Assembly: GCA_040751775.1 (NCBI GenBank)
Contig: JBFMGD010000006.1
Coordinates: forward strand, 31,962-95,961
Source: JBFMGD01 sp040751775
GTDB taxonomy: Bacteria > Bacillota > Dethiobacteria > DTU022
Length of the DNA: 64,000 nt
Reading direction: 5' to 3'
The position numbers were made by a program, and so were the translations under genes. The notes under the pieces were generated by a model. It had not been told where the DNA came from. It worked only from the letters and a program-made list of their open reading frames with translations, and searched no databases. Positions 55,787 to 64,000 of the stretch are shown in pieces. Every line of letters begins with the position of its first letter. Within the stretch, counting starts at the first letter, position 1.

Positions 55787-56742
55787 AGGTAGAAGAGGTC
55801 CCCCCTGGCCAGTTGCCCGGGGTTGACCGGTGCCGTCCCCAGGTTAACTTCCCAATGCAGGTGCGGTCCGGTGGAATAACCGGTACTGCCCACGGTGCCG
55901 ATAACCTCGCCCCTGGCAATCTTTCGGCCTTCCTGCACGGTAATCGTGGCCATATGCATGTATGAACTCGAGAGATTCAGGCCGTGATCGATGATCACGA
56001 TATTGCCGTGGGCCGGCAGTGTCGCCGCCAGCCTGACCACTCCGTCGTTGATTGCCCGGACCGGCGTGCCCTCCGCGACGCTCAGATCGATCCCGGTATG
56101 ATAGCTCGGGGGGGCCCCGTTGATGATCCGGATCTCCCCATACCCGGAGCTGACCGGGCCCTGCAGGGGCAGGATAAACGGCTGGTTCCACAGGGGGTGC
56201 CGTTCCGAACCAAGGCGGGCCTGCCGCACTCTTTCCCGGCCTGCCGCCAGCTCCCGGGCGCTCCAGCCGCTGGTTTTTTCGGCGGGCATGCTGAAACTGA
56301 AAGTTTGGAAATCCCCGGCTTCCACCTCGAGTACGCCTCGCGCTTCTCCGGATTGCCCATCCGACGTCTCAAGGGATAGAGTGAGGCGGTGAATGCCCGG
56401 CGGAACCGGGAAACCGATCCCCAGTACTAAATAGATGTATTCACCAGCCTGGTAAGCCGGTGAAGCTGTGATGGGCAGTGCCGCTTCTTCAAATTCCAAC
56501 CTGACTCCGGTATTGGCCGGGCAAGGCCCCACCGCCAGGAGGGTAAAATCGCCGGGTGCCGGTAGACGCGGTGACAAAACCACAGCCGGTTCTTCAATCA
56601 AGGGACCGTTTTTTTTGTTTTCTCCCGCTGCGGGTTCTCCGGGCAGTGCGTTTACCGGGCGCTCTAACCCGCAGGAAGGGGCCAGGCTTAAAAAAAGTGC
56701 AGACAGCAGCCCAACCAGGCAGTGATTTAACGGGTGCGGCAT
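55771..56742 (-). CDS. M23-family endopeptidase lipoprotein
   Basis: A 323-residue protein from ATG 56742 (GGAGGAAGAGG upstream). Signal peptide with a lipobox-like LAPSCG, a ~150-residue middle region, and a C-terminal LytM domain with zinc ligands in HTGIDL and HLHW. Ends LFYLPIPR. Probably cuts peptidoglycan cross-bridges outside the membrane. Confidence 0.88.
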   Translation of the reverse strand: MPHPLNHCLVGLLSALFLSLAPSCGLERPVNALPGEPAAGENKKNGPLIEEPAVVLSPRLPAPGDFTLLAVGPCPANTGVRLEFEEAALPITASPAYQAGEYIYLVLGIGFPVPPGIHRLTLSLETSDGQSGEARGVLEVEAGDFQTFSFSMPAEKTSGWSARELAAGRERVRQARLGSERHPLWNQPFILPLQGPVSSGYGEIRIINGAPPSYHTGIDLSVAEGTPVRAINDGVVRLAATLPAHGNIVIIDHGLNLSSSYMHMATITVQEGRKIARGEVIGTVGSTGYSTGPHLHWEVNLGTAPVNPGQLARGDLFYLPIPR

Positions 56743-56936
56743 AACACCTCTTCCTCCCTTTTTTAGGGATGGTTCTAGGCTAGATATACGCGCAAGTAAG
56801 GGCAAAACCCTTTCACCGCGCCAAACAATTCGCAGCATTGAACCGAAACCTCAATAATTTGGTCAGGGAGGTGCAAATAGACAGAAATATGCTATACTTT
56901 CTTTGCAATTAATTTTTTATCTAAGGAGGGCGAATA

Positions 56937-57644
56937 GTGGGGGATTACAGAAACGGTCTTTTTATGTTCATTTTGGGCAGCGCTGTGGCCTTATTTGTGA
57001 CGATCCAATCGATTGTCTTTTTGAGCAAAGCCTGGGAACAAGGGAAAAGAATGGGGTTATCAACTGATAAAATGCGCAAGGCGGTTGTATCAAGCGCGGT
57101 TTTTACCCTGGTGCCGTCAATGGCCATCCTGTTGACGCTGCTTACGCTGTCGGGAGCGCTGGGGCTGGCCTTGCCGTGGCTTCGCCTTTCAGTAGTAGGG
57201 GCGATAACTTATGAGCTGCCGGCGGCAGAGGCAGCGGCACAGGCCATGGGAGCCAGCCTGCATGTTTCCGATCTGCCGGAATCAGTTTTCGCGGTGATCG
57301 CCTGGGTAATGACACTGGGCATAATGTCCGGGCCTCTCTTCATTATTGTTTATTTCAAGAAACTGCAAAACAGGGTAAACAAGATCAAGGTAGAGGATAA
57401 TAAATGGGGATCCTTACTGGTTGCAGCCATGTTTGTGGGCCTGATCAGTTCATTTCTGGGCAGTTCACTGGCCGGTGGGCTTGTTTCCATTTTAACACTG
57501 TTTTCCGCCGCGCTGCTGATGCTGATCTGTATGACGCTGGAGAAGAAGGCGGGGCTGAAAGTGTTCCGGGATTTTGCGCTGCCGGTGAGCATGGTTGGCG
57601 CGATGGCGCTGGCAATATTCTATACAGGTCTGCTGGGGAGGTAG
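56937..57644 (+). CDS. DUF5058 family membrane protein
   Basis: A 235-residue membrane protein with about six hydrophobic segments. The MGDYRNGLFMFILGSAVALFVTIQSIVFL start and the AAEAAAQAMG segment resemble DUF5058 proteins. GTG start with AAGGAGGG upstream and a TATACT (56893-56898) 44 nt before. It is followed 6 nt later by a second membrane protein and an M20 peptidase. Their conserved grouping suggests a transporter or channel coupled to peptide or N-acyl amino acid hydrolysis. Inference only. Confidence 0.8.
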   Translation: MGDYRNGLFMFILGSAVALFVTIQSIVFLSKAWEQGKRMGLSTDKMRKAVVSSAVFTLVPSMAILLTLLTLSGALGLALPWLRLSVVGAITYELPAAEAAAQAMGASLHVSDLPESVFAVIAWVMTLGIMSGPLFIIVYFKKLQNRVNKIKVEDNKWGSLLVAAMFVGLISSFLGSSLAGGLVSILTLFSAALLMLICMTLEKKAGLKVFRDFALPVSMVGAMALAIFYTGLLGR

Positions 57645-57650
57645 GATGAC

Positions 57651-58316
57651 ATGATCGAAAATGAAGTCAATCAGACATACGAACAATCGATCCATAAGCT
57701 CGGCAGGATATGGATGTCCGCCGCCCTCTTAATTATCCTGATGGTGCCTGTGGCCATTTCGATCAAGTTTCAGGTTTGGCCGGGGCTTAGTCAGCTTCTG
57801 GGCGGCTTGCTGCCGATCTTGATGATTTATCTGCCGATCGGCATTATCGAGGTAATTACCTTTTCACCGATGCTGGGCAGCGGTTCAACATACCTTGCTT
57901 TTACTACCGGCAATATCACCAACTTGAAAGTGCCCTGTGCGCTAAATGCCCTGCAGATTGCCGATATCGAACCGGGTTCCAGGGACGGCGAGATTATCAC
58001 CACGATTGCGGTGGCGACTTCGTCGCTGGTCACCAATGTAATCCTGGTTGTGGGCGTGGTCTTATTTGTCCAGCTGTCGCCGATTTTGGCATCACCGGTC
58101 CTGCAGCCCGCCTTTAAAAATATTATGCCGGCACTGTTTGGCGCGTTGGGGTATATGTATATCTCAAAAAACTGGAGATTAGCTGTTGTCCCGCTAACGC
58201 TGATGATCGCGATATTTTTCGTGGCTCCCGCGGCCCCGGTAGGCATTTTGATACCGATCAGCGCGCTTTCAGCCATCGCGGCGGCAAGATTTTTGTACGT
58301 GAAAAAGATAATCTAG
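57651..58316 (+). CDS. Polytopic membrane protein, partner of DUF5058
   Basis: A 221-residue membrane protein with about six segments; the central part has GSGSTYLAFTTGNITNLKVPC, unusual for its Gly, Ser and Cys. ATG 57651 has GGAGG upstream. No family recognised beyond its association with DUF5058 and M20 genes. Confidence 0.7.
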   Translation: MIENEVNQTYEQSIHKLGRIWMSAALLIILMVPVAISIKFQVWPGLSQLLGGLLPILMIYLPIGIIEVITFSPMLGSGSTYLAFTTGNITNLKVPCALNALQIADIEPGSRDGEIITTIAVATSSLVTNVILVVGVVLFVQLSPILASPVLQPAFKNIMPALFGALGYMYISKNWRLAVVPLTLMIAIFFVAPAAPVGILIPISALSAIAAARFLYVKKII

Positions 58317-58330
58317 GGGGAGGGCCAAGA

Positions 58331-59809
58331 GTGATCGGATGGGGATGGTTTCTGGCAGGGCTATCTCTCCTTTGGGCGGTTGTGCTCCTGATTAGAGCCG
58401 CGATCCTAAGGCCGGGCCGAGAACAGAGCAGCTGGCCGGCGCAACCGGAAATAGCGATCGATCAGGATAAGGCGGCCGTGCATTTGTCGAAATTGCTCCA
58501 GTGCAAAACGGTATCGCATATTGATCAAAACAAGGTTGACTTTACGGAGTTTGAACAATTTCGCCGTTTGTTAATGGAGTTTTATCCGGCAGCCCATCAA
58601 GCGCTTCAGTTTGAGCTGGTCAACGGGCACGCGCTGCTCTATCGGTGGAAAGGCCAAACCGGCGAAGCCCCCCTGTTATTAATGGCGCATTATGATGTGG
58701 TTCCGGCCGACGCTACCCGGTGGAAACGCCCTCCTTTCGCCGGGCTAATCGAAGAGGGCGTTATCTGGGGCAGAGGGGCGCTCGATACGAAAGGCACGTT
58801 ATGCGGCATCTTTGAGGCGGTGGAGAAACTTGCGGCGGATGGATTTAAACCGGTAACGGATATCTACCTTGCCTTTTCTCACGATGAGGAAACCATGGGG
58901 CGCGGAGCGCATGCCATTGTCGATTTATTGAAAAGCAGGGGGATCCGGTTGGCAGCGGTTCTCGATGAAGGCGGCGCGGTAGTGGAAAAAGTGTTTCCCG
59001 GAGTGAACAAACCCATAGCGGTAGTGGGTTTGGCTGAAAAAGGGGTTGCCGATTTGGAATTCATTGTTGAAGGCAAAGGAGGGCATGCCTCAACCCCCGG
59101 CAGGTACACGCCATTGACAGTGATGAGCGCAATCATTACACGGGTGGATCAGCATCCCTTCAAAGCGCATCTTCCGGTTGAAACCAAGGCGATGCTCGCT
59201 GTTTTGGGCAAAGAGATGCCTTTTAGATACAGGATTATATTTGCCAATCTCTGGTGCTTTAAGGGGTTAATCGCATTCTTGTTTCCCAGGCTTGGGAAAG
59301 AGACTAACGCGATGTGCCGTTCCACGTGTGTTTTTACCATGGCCGAGGGAAGCTGCGCCAGCAATGTCCTGCCGGGAAGGGTGCGCACAGTTGCGAATTT
59401 AAGGCTTACCGCCAGGGATCCGGTTGATCGCGCTTTGGAGCATGTCAGCAAACAGGCCATGGCAGCCTCGAAAAAGGCGAGAAATGCCAAGGATGCTTTG
59501 GCAGTAAATGTAAAATTGATCCAAGGACACAATGCGTCGCCCTCCGCCAAGACCTCTAGCAGCGCTTACAAGAAGCTTTCAGAGGCAGTCCATGCGGTCT
59601 ACCCGGAAGCGGTTGTGTCTCCTTACCTGATGATGGCCGCTACAGATTCAAGACACTACTGCGCCATTTGTGACAATGTGCTGCGGTTTTCTCCAATTGA
59701 GATGTCCGTTGAAGAAAGAGACAGTATTCACGCGGCAGATGAAAGGATCCCGGTCGAAAAACTGCGCAAGGTCATTGAATTCTATATTAAGCTTGTCGGC
59801 AATTGGTAG
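58331..59809 (+). CDS. M20-family metallopeptidase, membrane-anchored
   Basis: A 492-residue protein with an N-terminal membrane helix. Metal ligands are visible in LLMAHYDVVPA, GRGALDTKG and FSHDEETMG, all of the M20 pattern; a dimerisation lid follows (GKGGHASTPG). The whole resembles PM20D1-like N-acyl amino acid hydrolases and carboxypeptidases. GTG start. Third gene of the operon. It acts on the cytoplasmic or external side depending on anchor topology. Confidence 0.9.
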   Translation: MIGWGWFLAGLSLLWAVVLLIRAAILRPGREQSSWPAQPEIAIDQDKAAVHLSKLLQCKTVSHIDQNKVDFTEFEQFRRLLMEFYPAAHQALQFELVNGHALLYRWKGQTGEAPLLLMAHYDVVPADATRWKRPPFAGLIEEGVIWGRGALDTKGTLCGIFEAVEKLAADGFKPVTDIYLAFSHDEETMGRGAHAIVDLLKSRGIRLAAVLDEGGAVVEKVFPGVNKPIAVVGLAEKGVADLEFIVEGKGGHASTPGRYTPLTVMSAIITRVDQHPFKAHLPVETKAMLAVLGKEMPFRYRIIFANLWCFKGLIAFLFPRLGKETNAMCRSTCVFTMAEGSCASNVLPGRVRTVANLRLTARDPVDRALEHVSKQAMAASKKARNAKDALAVNVKLIQGHNASPSAKTSSSAYKKLSEAVHAVYPEAVVSPYLMMAATDSRHYCAICDNVLRFSPIEMSVEERDSIHAADERIPVEKLRKVIEFYIKLVGNW

Positions 59810-59931
59810 AGATGCAAAAAGCATGTGCGGGAGTACACCGTAAGTGCTACAATAGCATTATGTGAATAAGATCTTGTCCTGTTCCCGGCGACCCTGTTCC
59901 TGGTCATTATGCTAAGAGGAGGCCTTGTCTG

Positions 59932-61386
59932 GTGGAAACATTCGAATCAAAGGGACGGGAAGAGGGACGCTATACCGTGCCGCCTCTTTCTGGAGGCGAG
60001 GCGGTGATCGAAACTGATTCCGAGGCGCGGGTTGCCAGTATGGGCCGGGACAGCATCTCCCGGTTGCTGCTGCGCTTTTCCCTGCCGGCTACCATCGCCA
60101 TGGCGGTAATGGCTTCCTACAATATTATCGATACTATCTTTGTAGGCCGGTTGGGAAGCGAGGCCATTGCTGCACTCTCGGTTTCTTTTCCGATCCAGAT
60201 GATCATCGGGGCTTTGGGTGTCGGGACCGGGGTGGGGGCCTCTTCCCTGATTTCGCGATCCCTGGGAGCGGGAAACCGCGAGGATGCTGCCGTGGCCGCG
60301 GGCCAGGTCTTCTTCCTGGCGCTGGTTCTGGGTGTAGCGGTAACAGTCCCGGGATTACTCTTCCTGCGCCCACTGCTTTTATTATTCGGGGCTACTCCTG
60401 GCATCCTCGAGATGACCACGCAGTATATGGCGGTAATCATTGCCGGCACCATTTTTTTAATGATCATGATGATGCTGAACAATGTGACGCGTTCCGAGGG
60501 AAACGCCCTTTTATCTATGCGGGTGATGATTATCTCTTCTGTGGCCAATGTCATTATGGACCCCATCTTTATCTTTACCCTGGGCATGGGAGTGCGCGGG
60601 GCCGCCGTGGCCACCCTGCTGGCCAAAGTTATAGGGGCGGGGCTGTTGCTGCATTATTATGTGGGCCGCCGCAGTGCCCTTTCTTTGCGTCCGGCTCATT
60701 TAAAGCCCCGCCTGCCGGTGATTTTGGAGATCTACCGGGTGGGGGTGCCGACGATGATTATCCAGATGGCCGGCAACTTTTCCCTGGTCCTGGTTAACCG
60801 CTTCTTGGGAGGCTTCGGTCACATCCCCATCGCCGTGATGGGCCTGATCGTGCGCTTTCAGATGTTTGCGTTCATGCCGGTGGTGGGGATCTCCCAGGGG
60901 CTGCTGCCGATTATCGGTTTCAATTACGGCGCGAAAAAACCGCTGCGTATCCGTGAGTCTTTGATTAAAGGGATCGGGGTGGGAGCCATATTTACCAGCG
61001 CGATCGGCGCCGCCTTTTTTGCGTTCCCCAATTTTTTTCTGCGCCTTTTCAGTACTGATCCGGAATTGTTGACTGTTGGCGCCGGGGCGGTACGGATCAT
61101 GGTGGTAATGTATCCCCTGTTGGCTCCCGTAATTATTACTGTCTCCTTTTTTCAGGCGGTTGGTAAAGGGACCCCGACCCTGGTTCTCTCCTTGCTGCGT
61201 CAATTTTTAATTTATATACCGTGCATCATGATCTTACCCCGTTTCTTCGGCTTGACCGGGATCTGGGTCTCCACCCCGTTGGCTGACAGCCTGACCTTTA
61301 TCATCGTATCAATTTTCTTGGCGTCCGAATTGCGACGCCAGAACATACCTTGTTTAAAGGCAAAATGTAGCCGCCCTCAGCGATAG
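59932..61386 (+). CDS. MATE-family efflux protein
   Basis: A 484-residue protein with 12 membrane segments in two repeats. The first begins FSLPATIAMAVMASYNIIDTIFVGRLGSEAIAALSVSFP, a hallmark of MATE transporters, and the second FNYGAKKPLRI. GTG start with AGAGGAGG upstream. It probably exports drugs or cationic metabolites using Na+ or H+. Confidence 0.93.
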   Translation: METFESKGREEGRYTVPPLSGGEAVIETDSEARVASMGRDSISRLLLRFSLPATIAMAVMASYNIIDTIFVGRLGSEAIAALSVSFPIQMIIGALGVGTGVGASSLISRSLGAGNREDAAVAAGQVFFLALVLGVAVTVPGLLFLRPLLLLFGATPGILEMTTQYMAVIIAGTIFLMIMMMLNNVTRSEGNALLSMRVMIISSVANVIMDPIFIFTLGMGVRGAAVATLLAKVIGAGLLLHYYVGRRSALSLRPAHLKPRLPVILEIYRVGVPTMIIQMAGNFSLVLVNRFLGGFGHIPIAVMGLIVRFQMFAFMPVVGISQGLLPIIGFNYGAKKPLRIRESLIKGIGVGAIFTSAIGAAFFAFPNFFLRLFSTDPELLTVGAGAVRIMVVMYPLLAPVIITVSFFQAVGKGTPTLVLSLLRQFLIYIPCIMILPRFFGLTGIWVSTPLADSLTFIIVSIFLASELRRQNIPCLKAKCSRPQR

Positions 61387-61533
61387 CTGGCAGCTGTGCT
61401 TGCAGATCTCGCGCCGGGCGGTTTGGAAATAAGGCTGGATGTCGACAGTACCAATGGGGCGGCGTTTAACCTTTACCGGCAGGCGGGGTTTAAAATCGTT
61501 TCGGCGGTTGATTATTACCGCCGCTCGCTCTGA
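61387..61533 (+). pseudogene. GNAT acetyltransferase C-terminal remnant
   Basis: In frame after the MATE stop the sequence reads LEIRLDVDSTNGAAFNLYRQAGFKIVSAVDYYRRSL, the end of a GNAT domain. No start. A deletion has left only 48 codons. Confidence 0.7.
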
Positions 61534-61546
61534 TGAGAAAGATGAT

Positions 61547-61580
61547 CCGGCAGGGCCGCTTTCATGGAACACCCTGCCGG
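61547..61580. terminator. Hairpin between the GNAT remnant and the ABC permease
   Basis: CCGGCAGGG (61547-61555) and CCCTGCCGG (61572-61580), 9 bp with a 16-nt loop. T content is moderate on both sides. It may serve both converging units. Confidence 0.5.
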
Positions 61581-61590
61581 GTTTGTCTCA

Positions 61591-62796
61591 CTAATAATTC
61601 TTCTTCAGCATTTTGCCGATATCTTTAAAGGAAAGATTTCGTTCGAAGTGCAAAATCCCCCGGTCGAATAGCCGGGCTCCTAAGACGACAAAAACGGCCG
61701 CCGATAAAACAAGCATCACAAAAGTTGCCGCGATTTCCCACCAGGGCAGTGTGGTGGCGGCCATGCGGATGAGCACGGTTACCGGTATGAAAGGCGGCAC
61801 GAAACTCATGATCCGCACCCACAGGGCGTTGGGCGCCATCATGATAGCCTGGGCTGCGAAGAGCGGGATCATCGGGATCAGGATGACCATGCCCTGCATC
61901 TGGCTGCCTCCTTCCGCGTCTTTCATCGTCGCCCCCATTGCCGCAAAGAGCGAGGCGAAAAGCAGGTAACCGCCGATGAAGAAGAGGACAGCGGGTACCA
62001 GGTCCGCAGCGGTCAGTGAAATCTGGCCGAGGTCGATGAAGCGCGCCGCTATCGTCAAACCAACCGCCAGCCAGAGGGCAACCTGCATCAGCCCCAGACC
62101 GGCGAAACCGATCAGCTTGCCGACCAGTAGATCCAGGGAAGAGATGGATGAAAGCAGGATCTCCACGATCCGGTTCCGCTTCTCTTTGATCACGCCGTAC
62201 ATCAGTACTTGCCCGGAGAACATGGCCGCCAAAACCAGGATAAAAACCACGGCATACGGCACCAGCATCTCCGCCAGGGAAGCTTCTTCCCCGGCCAGGG
62301 ATCGTGTCTGGAAGATGATCGGCGCGGTGGCCAACCGCACTGCTGCGTCACTGAGCCCTGCTGTTTGCAGCCGGTGCAAGTTAACGGTGTACCGGACCGC
62401 ATCCGCGAGGACAAACGTGTTCTGATCCCGCGTATCTTTAACGTAATACGGGATCTCGCCGCTTTTCACCGTTTGCGCGGTAAGGTACAGGTAACCGTTA
62501 TAGAGCCCTTGCCGCACCTCTTCCGCCACCTGCTCCCGCTCATCCACCGTAAAAAGGGTTGCCTCGACCGGGGTCGCCGAGAGATAAGCGTCCAGGATGG
62601 GGAAGAGCGCTCCGGTTTCGTCGATCACCGCCACTTGCTGTATTTCATTCATGGCGCTGCTGGTGGCAAAATAGCCGATCATGCCTCCGGCCACCATTAG
62701 CACGGGGATGATAATGGTCAGGGCCAGGAAAGTAGGGCTCTTGATATTCTTGATAAATTCCCAGCGGGCTATCTTCATCGTATCATGCAGTTTCAT
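61591..62796 (-). CDS. ABC-2 type permease, NatB-like
   Basis: A 401-residue permease. An N-terminal helix (IARWEFIKNIKSPTFLALTIIIPVLM) is followed by a ~150-residue extracellular domain, then five to six helices including the NRIVEILLSSISSLDLLVGKLIG segment typical of NatB. It overlaps the ATPase by 14 nt. Probably a Na+ or peptide exporter. Confidence 0.9.
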   Translation of the reverse strand: MKLHDTMKIARWEFIKNIKSPTFLALTIIIPVLMVAGGMIGYFATSSAMNEIQQVAVIDETGALFPILDAYLSATPVEATLFTVDEREQVAEEVRQGLYNGYLYLTAQTVKSGEIPYYVKDTRDQNTFVLADAVRYTVNLHRLQTAGLSDAAVRLATAPIIFQTRSLAGEEASLAEMLVPYAVVFILVLAAMFSGQVLMYGVIKEKRNRIVEILLSSISSLDLLVGKLIGFAGLGLMQVALWLAVGLTIAARFIDLGQISLTAADLVPAVLFFIGGYLLFASLFAAMGATMKDAEGGSQMQGMVILIPMIPLFAAQAIMMAPNALWVRIMSFVPPFIPVTVLIRMAATTLPWWEIAATFVMLVLSAAVFVVLGARLFDRGILHFERNLSFKDIGKMLKKNY

Positions 62797-63712
62797 TGAA
62801 TTCGCCCCTTTCCTTGACGGTTTCGATAAATATCTCGTGCAGCGGCGGCTTTTTCACGGCGATTTCTTCGAGCTCCAGGCGGCTGCCCAGCAGCTGCAGC
62901 AGTTCGTTGATCTTCTCTGTCCCTCCGTAGCGGAGGGTGGCCTCTCCGGGCTGTTCCCGGAGTACCCGCATGCCGGGGATCGTCCTGAGGAAGGAACAAT
63001 CGCCGGTAGGAGCGAAACGCAGCTCCACGATATTCTCCTTGTACCGCTTTTTAATCTCGCGCAGGCTGCCCGACAGCACCTCGCGCCCGTTATTGATCAG
63101 AAAGATGGAATCGCACAGCTCTTCCACCAGGTTCATCTGGTGTGCGGAAAGCAGTACCGTCACACCCTCGACTTGCAGCTCACGGATAATCTGTTTCATA
63201 AAATCCTGGTTAATCGGGTCCAGGCCGGAGAAGGGCTCGTCAAAGAGTACCAGCTTCGGCTGGTGCAGGATCGAAGCGATAAACTGCACCTTCTGCTGCA
63301 TCCCCTTAGACAGCTTATCCAGCTTCTGGTTGGCGCTATCAACCAGGCTGAACCGTTCCAGCCAGGCCATCGCTTCGTGCCGTGCTTCGCGCCGCGGTTT
63401 CCCCTTCAAACCGGAGAGGTAAACCAGGTTGTCCAGGACCTTGACATCGTCGTACAGGCCCCGCTCCTCGGGCAGGTAGCCGATCTTGGATTTTTCCAGG
63501 GGAGCGTCTCTACCATCCAGGGAGAAAACCACCTCTCCCCGGTCGACAGGCAGAATACCCATGATCATGCGAATGGCAGTGGTTTTGCCGGCCCCGTTGG
63601 GGCCCAACAGGCCCATCACTTCACCTTTGTTCACGGAGAAGCTGATCCCGTCAACCGCCTGCTTGGAGCTGAAGCTTTTATGAAGCTCCCGCACCGTCAG
63701 TACCGTATGCAA
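62783..63712 (-). CDS. ABC transporter ATP-binding protein, NatA-like
   Basis: A 309-residue ATPase. Walker A GPNGAGKTTAI, signature KLSKGMQQKVQFI, Walker B LVLFDEPFSGLDPIN, plus a C-terminal domain. The start is set at TTG 63712, seven bases after GGGAGG; the in-frame ATG at 63730 lies before that site. Partner of the permease. Confidence 0.92.
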   Translation of the reverse strand: MHTVLTVRELHKSFSSKQAVDGISFSVNKGEVMGLLGPNGAGKTTAIRMIMGILPVDRGEVVFSLDGRDAPLEKSKIGYLPEERGLYDDVKVLDNLVYLSGLKGKPRREARHEAMAWLERFSLVDSANQKLDKLSKGMQQKVQFIASILHQPKLVLFDEPFSGLDPINQDFMKQIIRELQVEGVTVLLSAHQMNLVEELCDSIFLINNGREVLSGSLREIKKRYKENIVELRFAPTGDCSFLRTIPGMRVLREQPGEATLRYGGTEKINELLQLLGSRLELEEIAVKKPPLHEIFIETVKERGEFNETA

Positions 63713-63792
63713 TTTATTGCCTCCCTTCATTAGTCGGGATTTACCCGGGTACTATTGGTTGATTATCCATCTTAACATATTATTCGGTCCCG

Positions 63793-63886
63793 CTTAAGAT
63801 TATCATAAAACTTTTGTCTGAATAAAAAATAAATGTCGGCTTAAGATTATCATAAAACTTTTGTCTGAACAAAAAATAAATGTCGG
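63793..63886. repeat. Two tandem 47-bp repeats
   Basis: CTTAAGATTATCATAAAACT... units occupy 63793-63839 and 63840-63886 and differ at one base (GAAT versus GAAC). They lie in the divergent spacer to the right of the NatA gene. Each contains ATTATCAT, similar to half of a Fur-type site. Confidence 0.9.
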
Positions 63887-63964
63887 CCAGTTTGTGCAGT
63901 GCAACCGGCGTATTCCTTCGGGCTGATCAAGGGACCGGTGAATCTTTCCGTGCGGCGAACTGAA

Positions 63965-63986
63965 GATAATGATTATGAAAATTATC
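63965..63986. promoter_or_regulatory. Fur-box-like sequence
   Basis: GATAAT-GATTAT-GAAAAT-TATC resembles three adjacent NATWAT hexamers of a Fur/ferric uptake regulator box. It lies just before GGAGTAATG, perhaps the start of a gene outside the window. An iron-responsive gene is likely to follow. Confidence 0.55.
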
Positions 63987-64000
63987 AGATGGAGTAATGC

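Noticed and set aside
1..64000. CRISPR array, tRNA or rRNA genes
   Set aside because: No regularly spaced direct repeats, no cloverleaf candidates and no rRNA-like sequence were recognised by eye. A tRNAscan or CRISPR search would settle it.

Overview
The window looks like one contig of a Bacillota genome, probably a metagenome assembly because it contains a run of ten Ns at 1624-1633. It suggests an anaerobic, spore-forming, clostridia-type organism. The evidence is a tryptophan T-box leader, a SleB-type cell-wall hydrolase, the YmfF/YmfH peptidase pair, archaeal-type prolyl-tRNA synthetase, a DUF5058 operon, and a selenocysteine formate dehydrogenase with NuoE/NuoF-like subunits as seen in syntrophic or acetogenic Clostridia. 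The species cannot be named from sequence alone.

Layout. 1-3.9 kb: the end of a large membrane protein, then the ymfF/ymfH pair (ymfF is interrupted by the gap). 4.1-6.8 kb: an unusual fusion of a class III aminotransferase with an acyl-ACP-reductase-like domain, behind a clear promoter and two TGTGCACA palindromes. 6.9-13.7 kb (minus): a complete trpEGDCFBA operon behind a T-box leader with a UGG specifier. 13.8-15.8 kb: transposase scraps, a sulfite-oxidase-fold enzyme and a broken GNAT/cupin remnant. 15.9-27.6 kb: housekeeping and envelope genes (proS, DUF362 ferredoxin, 5-formyl-THF cyclo-ligase, TetR regulator, SleB, metallophosphoesterase, rhomboid, deacylase-like protein, ABC transporter plus NarL-type two-component system). 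27.7-32.9 kb: a formate dehydrogenase operon (NuoE-like, a 59-residue Cys-rich protein, NuoF-like, and FdhA with an in-frame UGA and a SECIS hairpin). 33-37.5 kb: nitronate monooxygenase, HEPN-like/CBS protein, YchF-like GTPase, aminotransferase.

37.5-55.8 kb is a decayed accessory region. It holds many fragments joined end to end (M28/LacI/FucI, ribulokinase, GPH symporter, IS91, ISAs1, IS21, IS110, IS1595, YtcJ-like amidohydrolase, PadR, Lnt-like, Hcp, GyrI-like). Some intact genes sit among them: vsr, a FetB-like permease, a TIGR04076 protein, a three-gene ABC export system and DUF166. A C5-methyltransferase/Vsr/HNH restriction module at 42.8-45.4 kb has a good promoter with a LexA-like box in its spacer, but the methylase and nuclease reading frames are broken.

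55.8-64 kb is ordinary again: an M23 lipoprotein, a DUF5058/membrane protein/M20 peptidase operon, a MATE exporter, a NatAB-type ABC pair, then a 47-bp tandem duplication and a Fur-box-like site at the right edge.

The best candidates for a closer look are the selenoprotein formate dehydrogenase with its small Cys-rich partner, the aminotransferase-reductase fusion with its twin palindromes, the HEPN-like/CBS protein, and the set of LexA-like sites and decayed modules in the accessory region.
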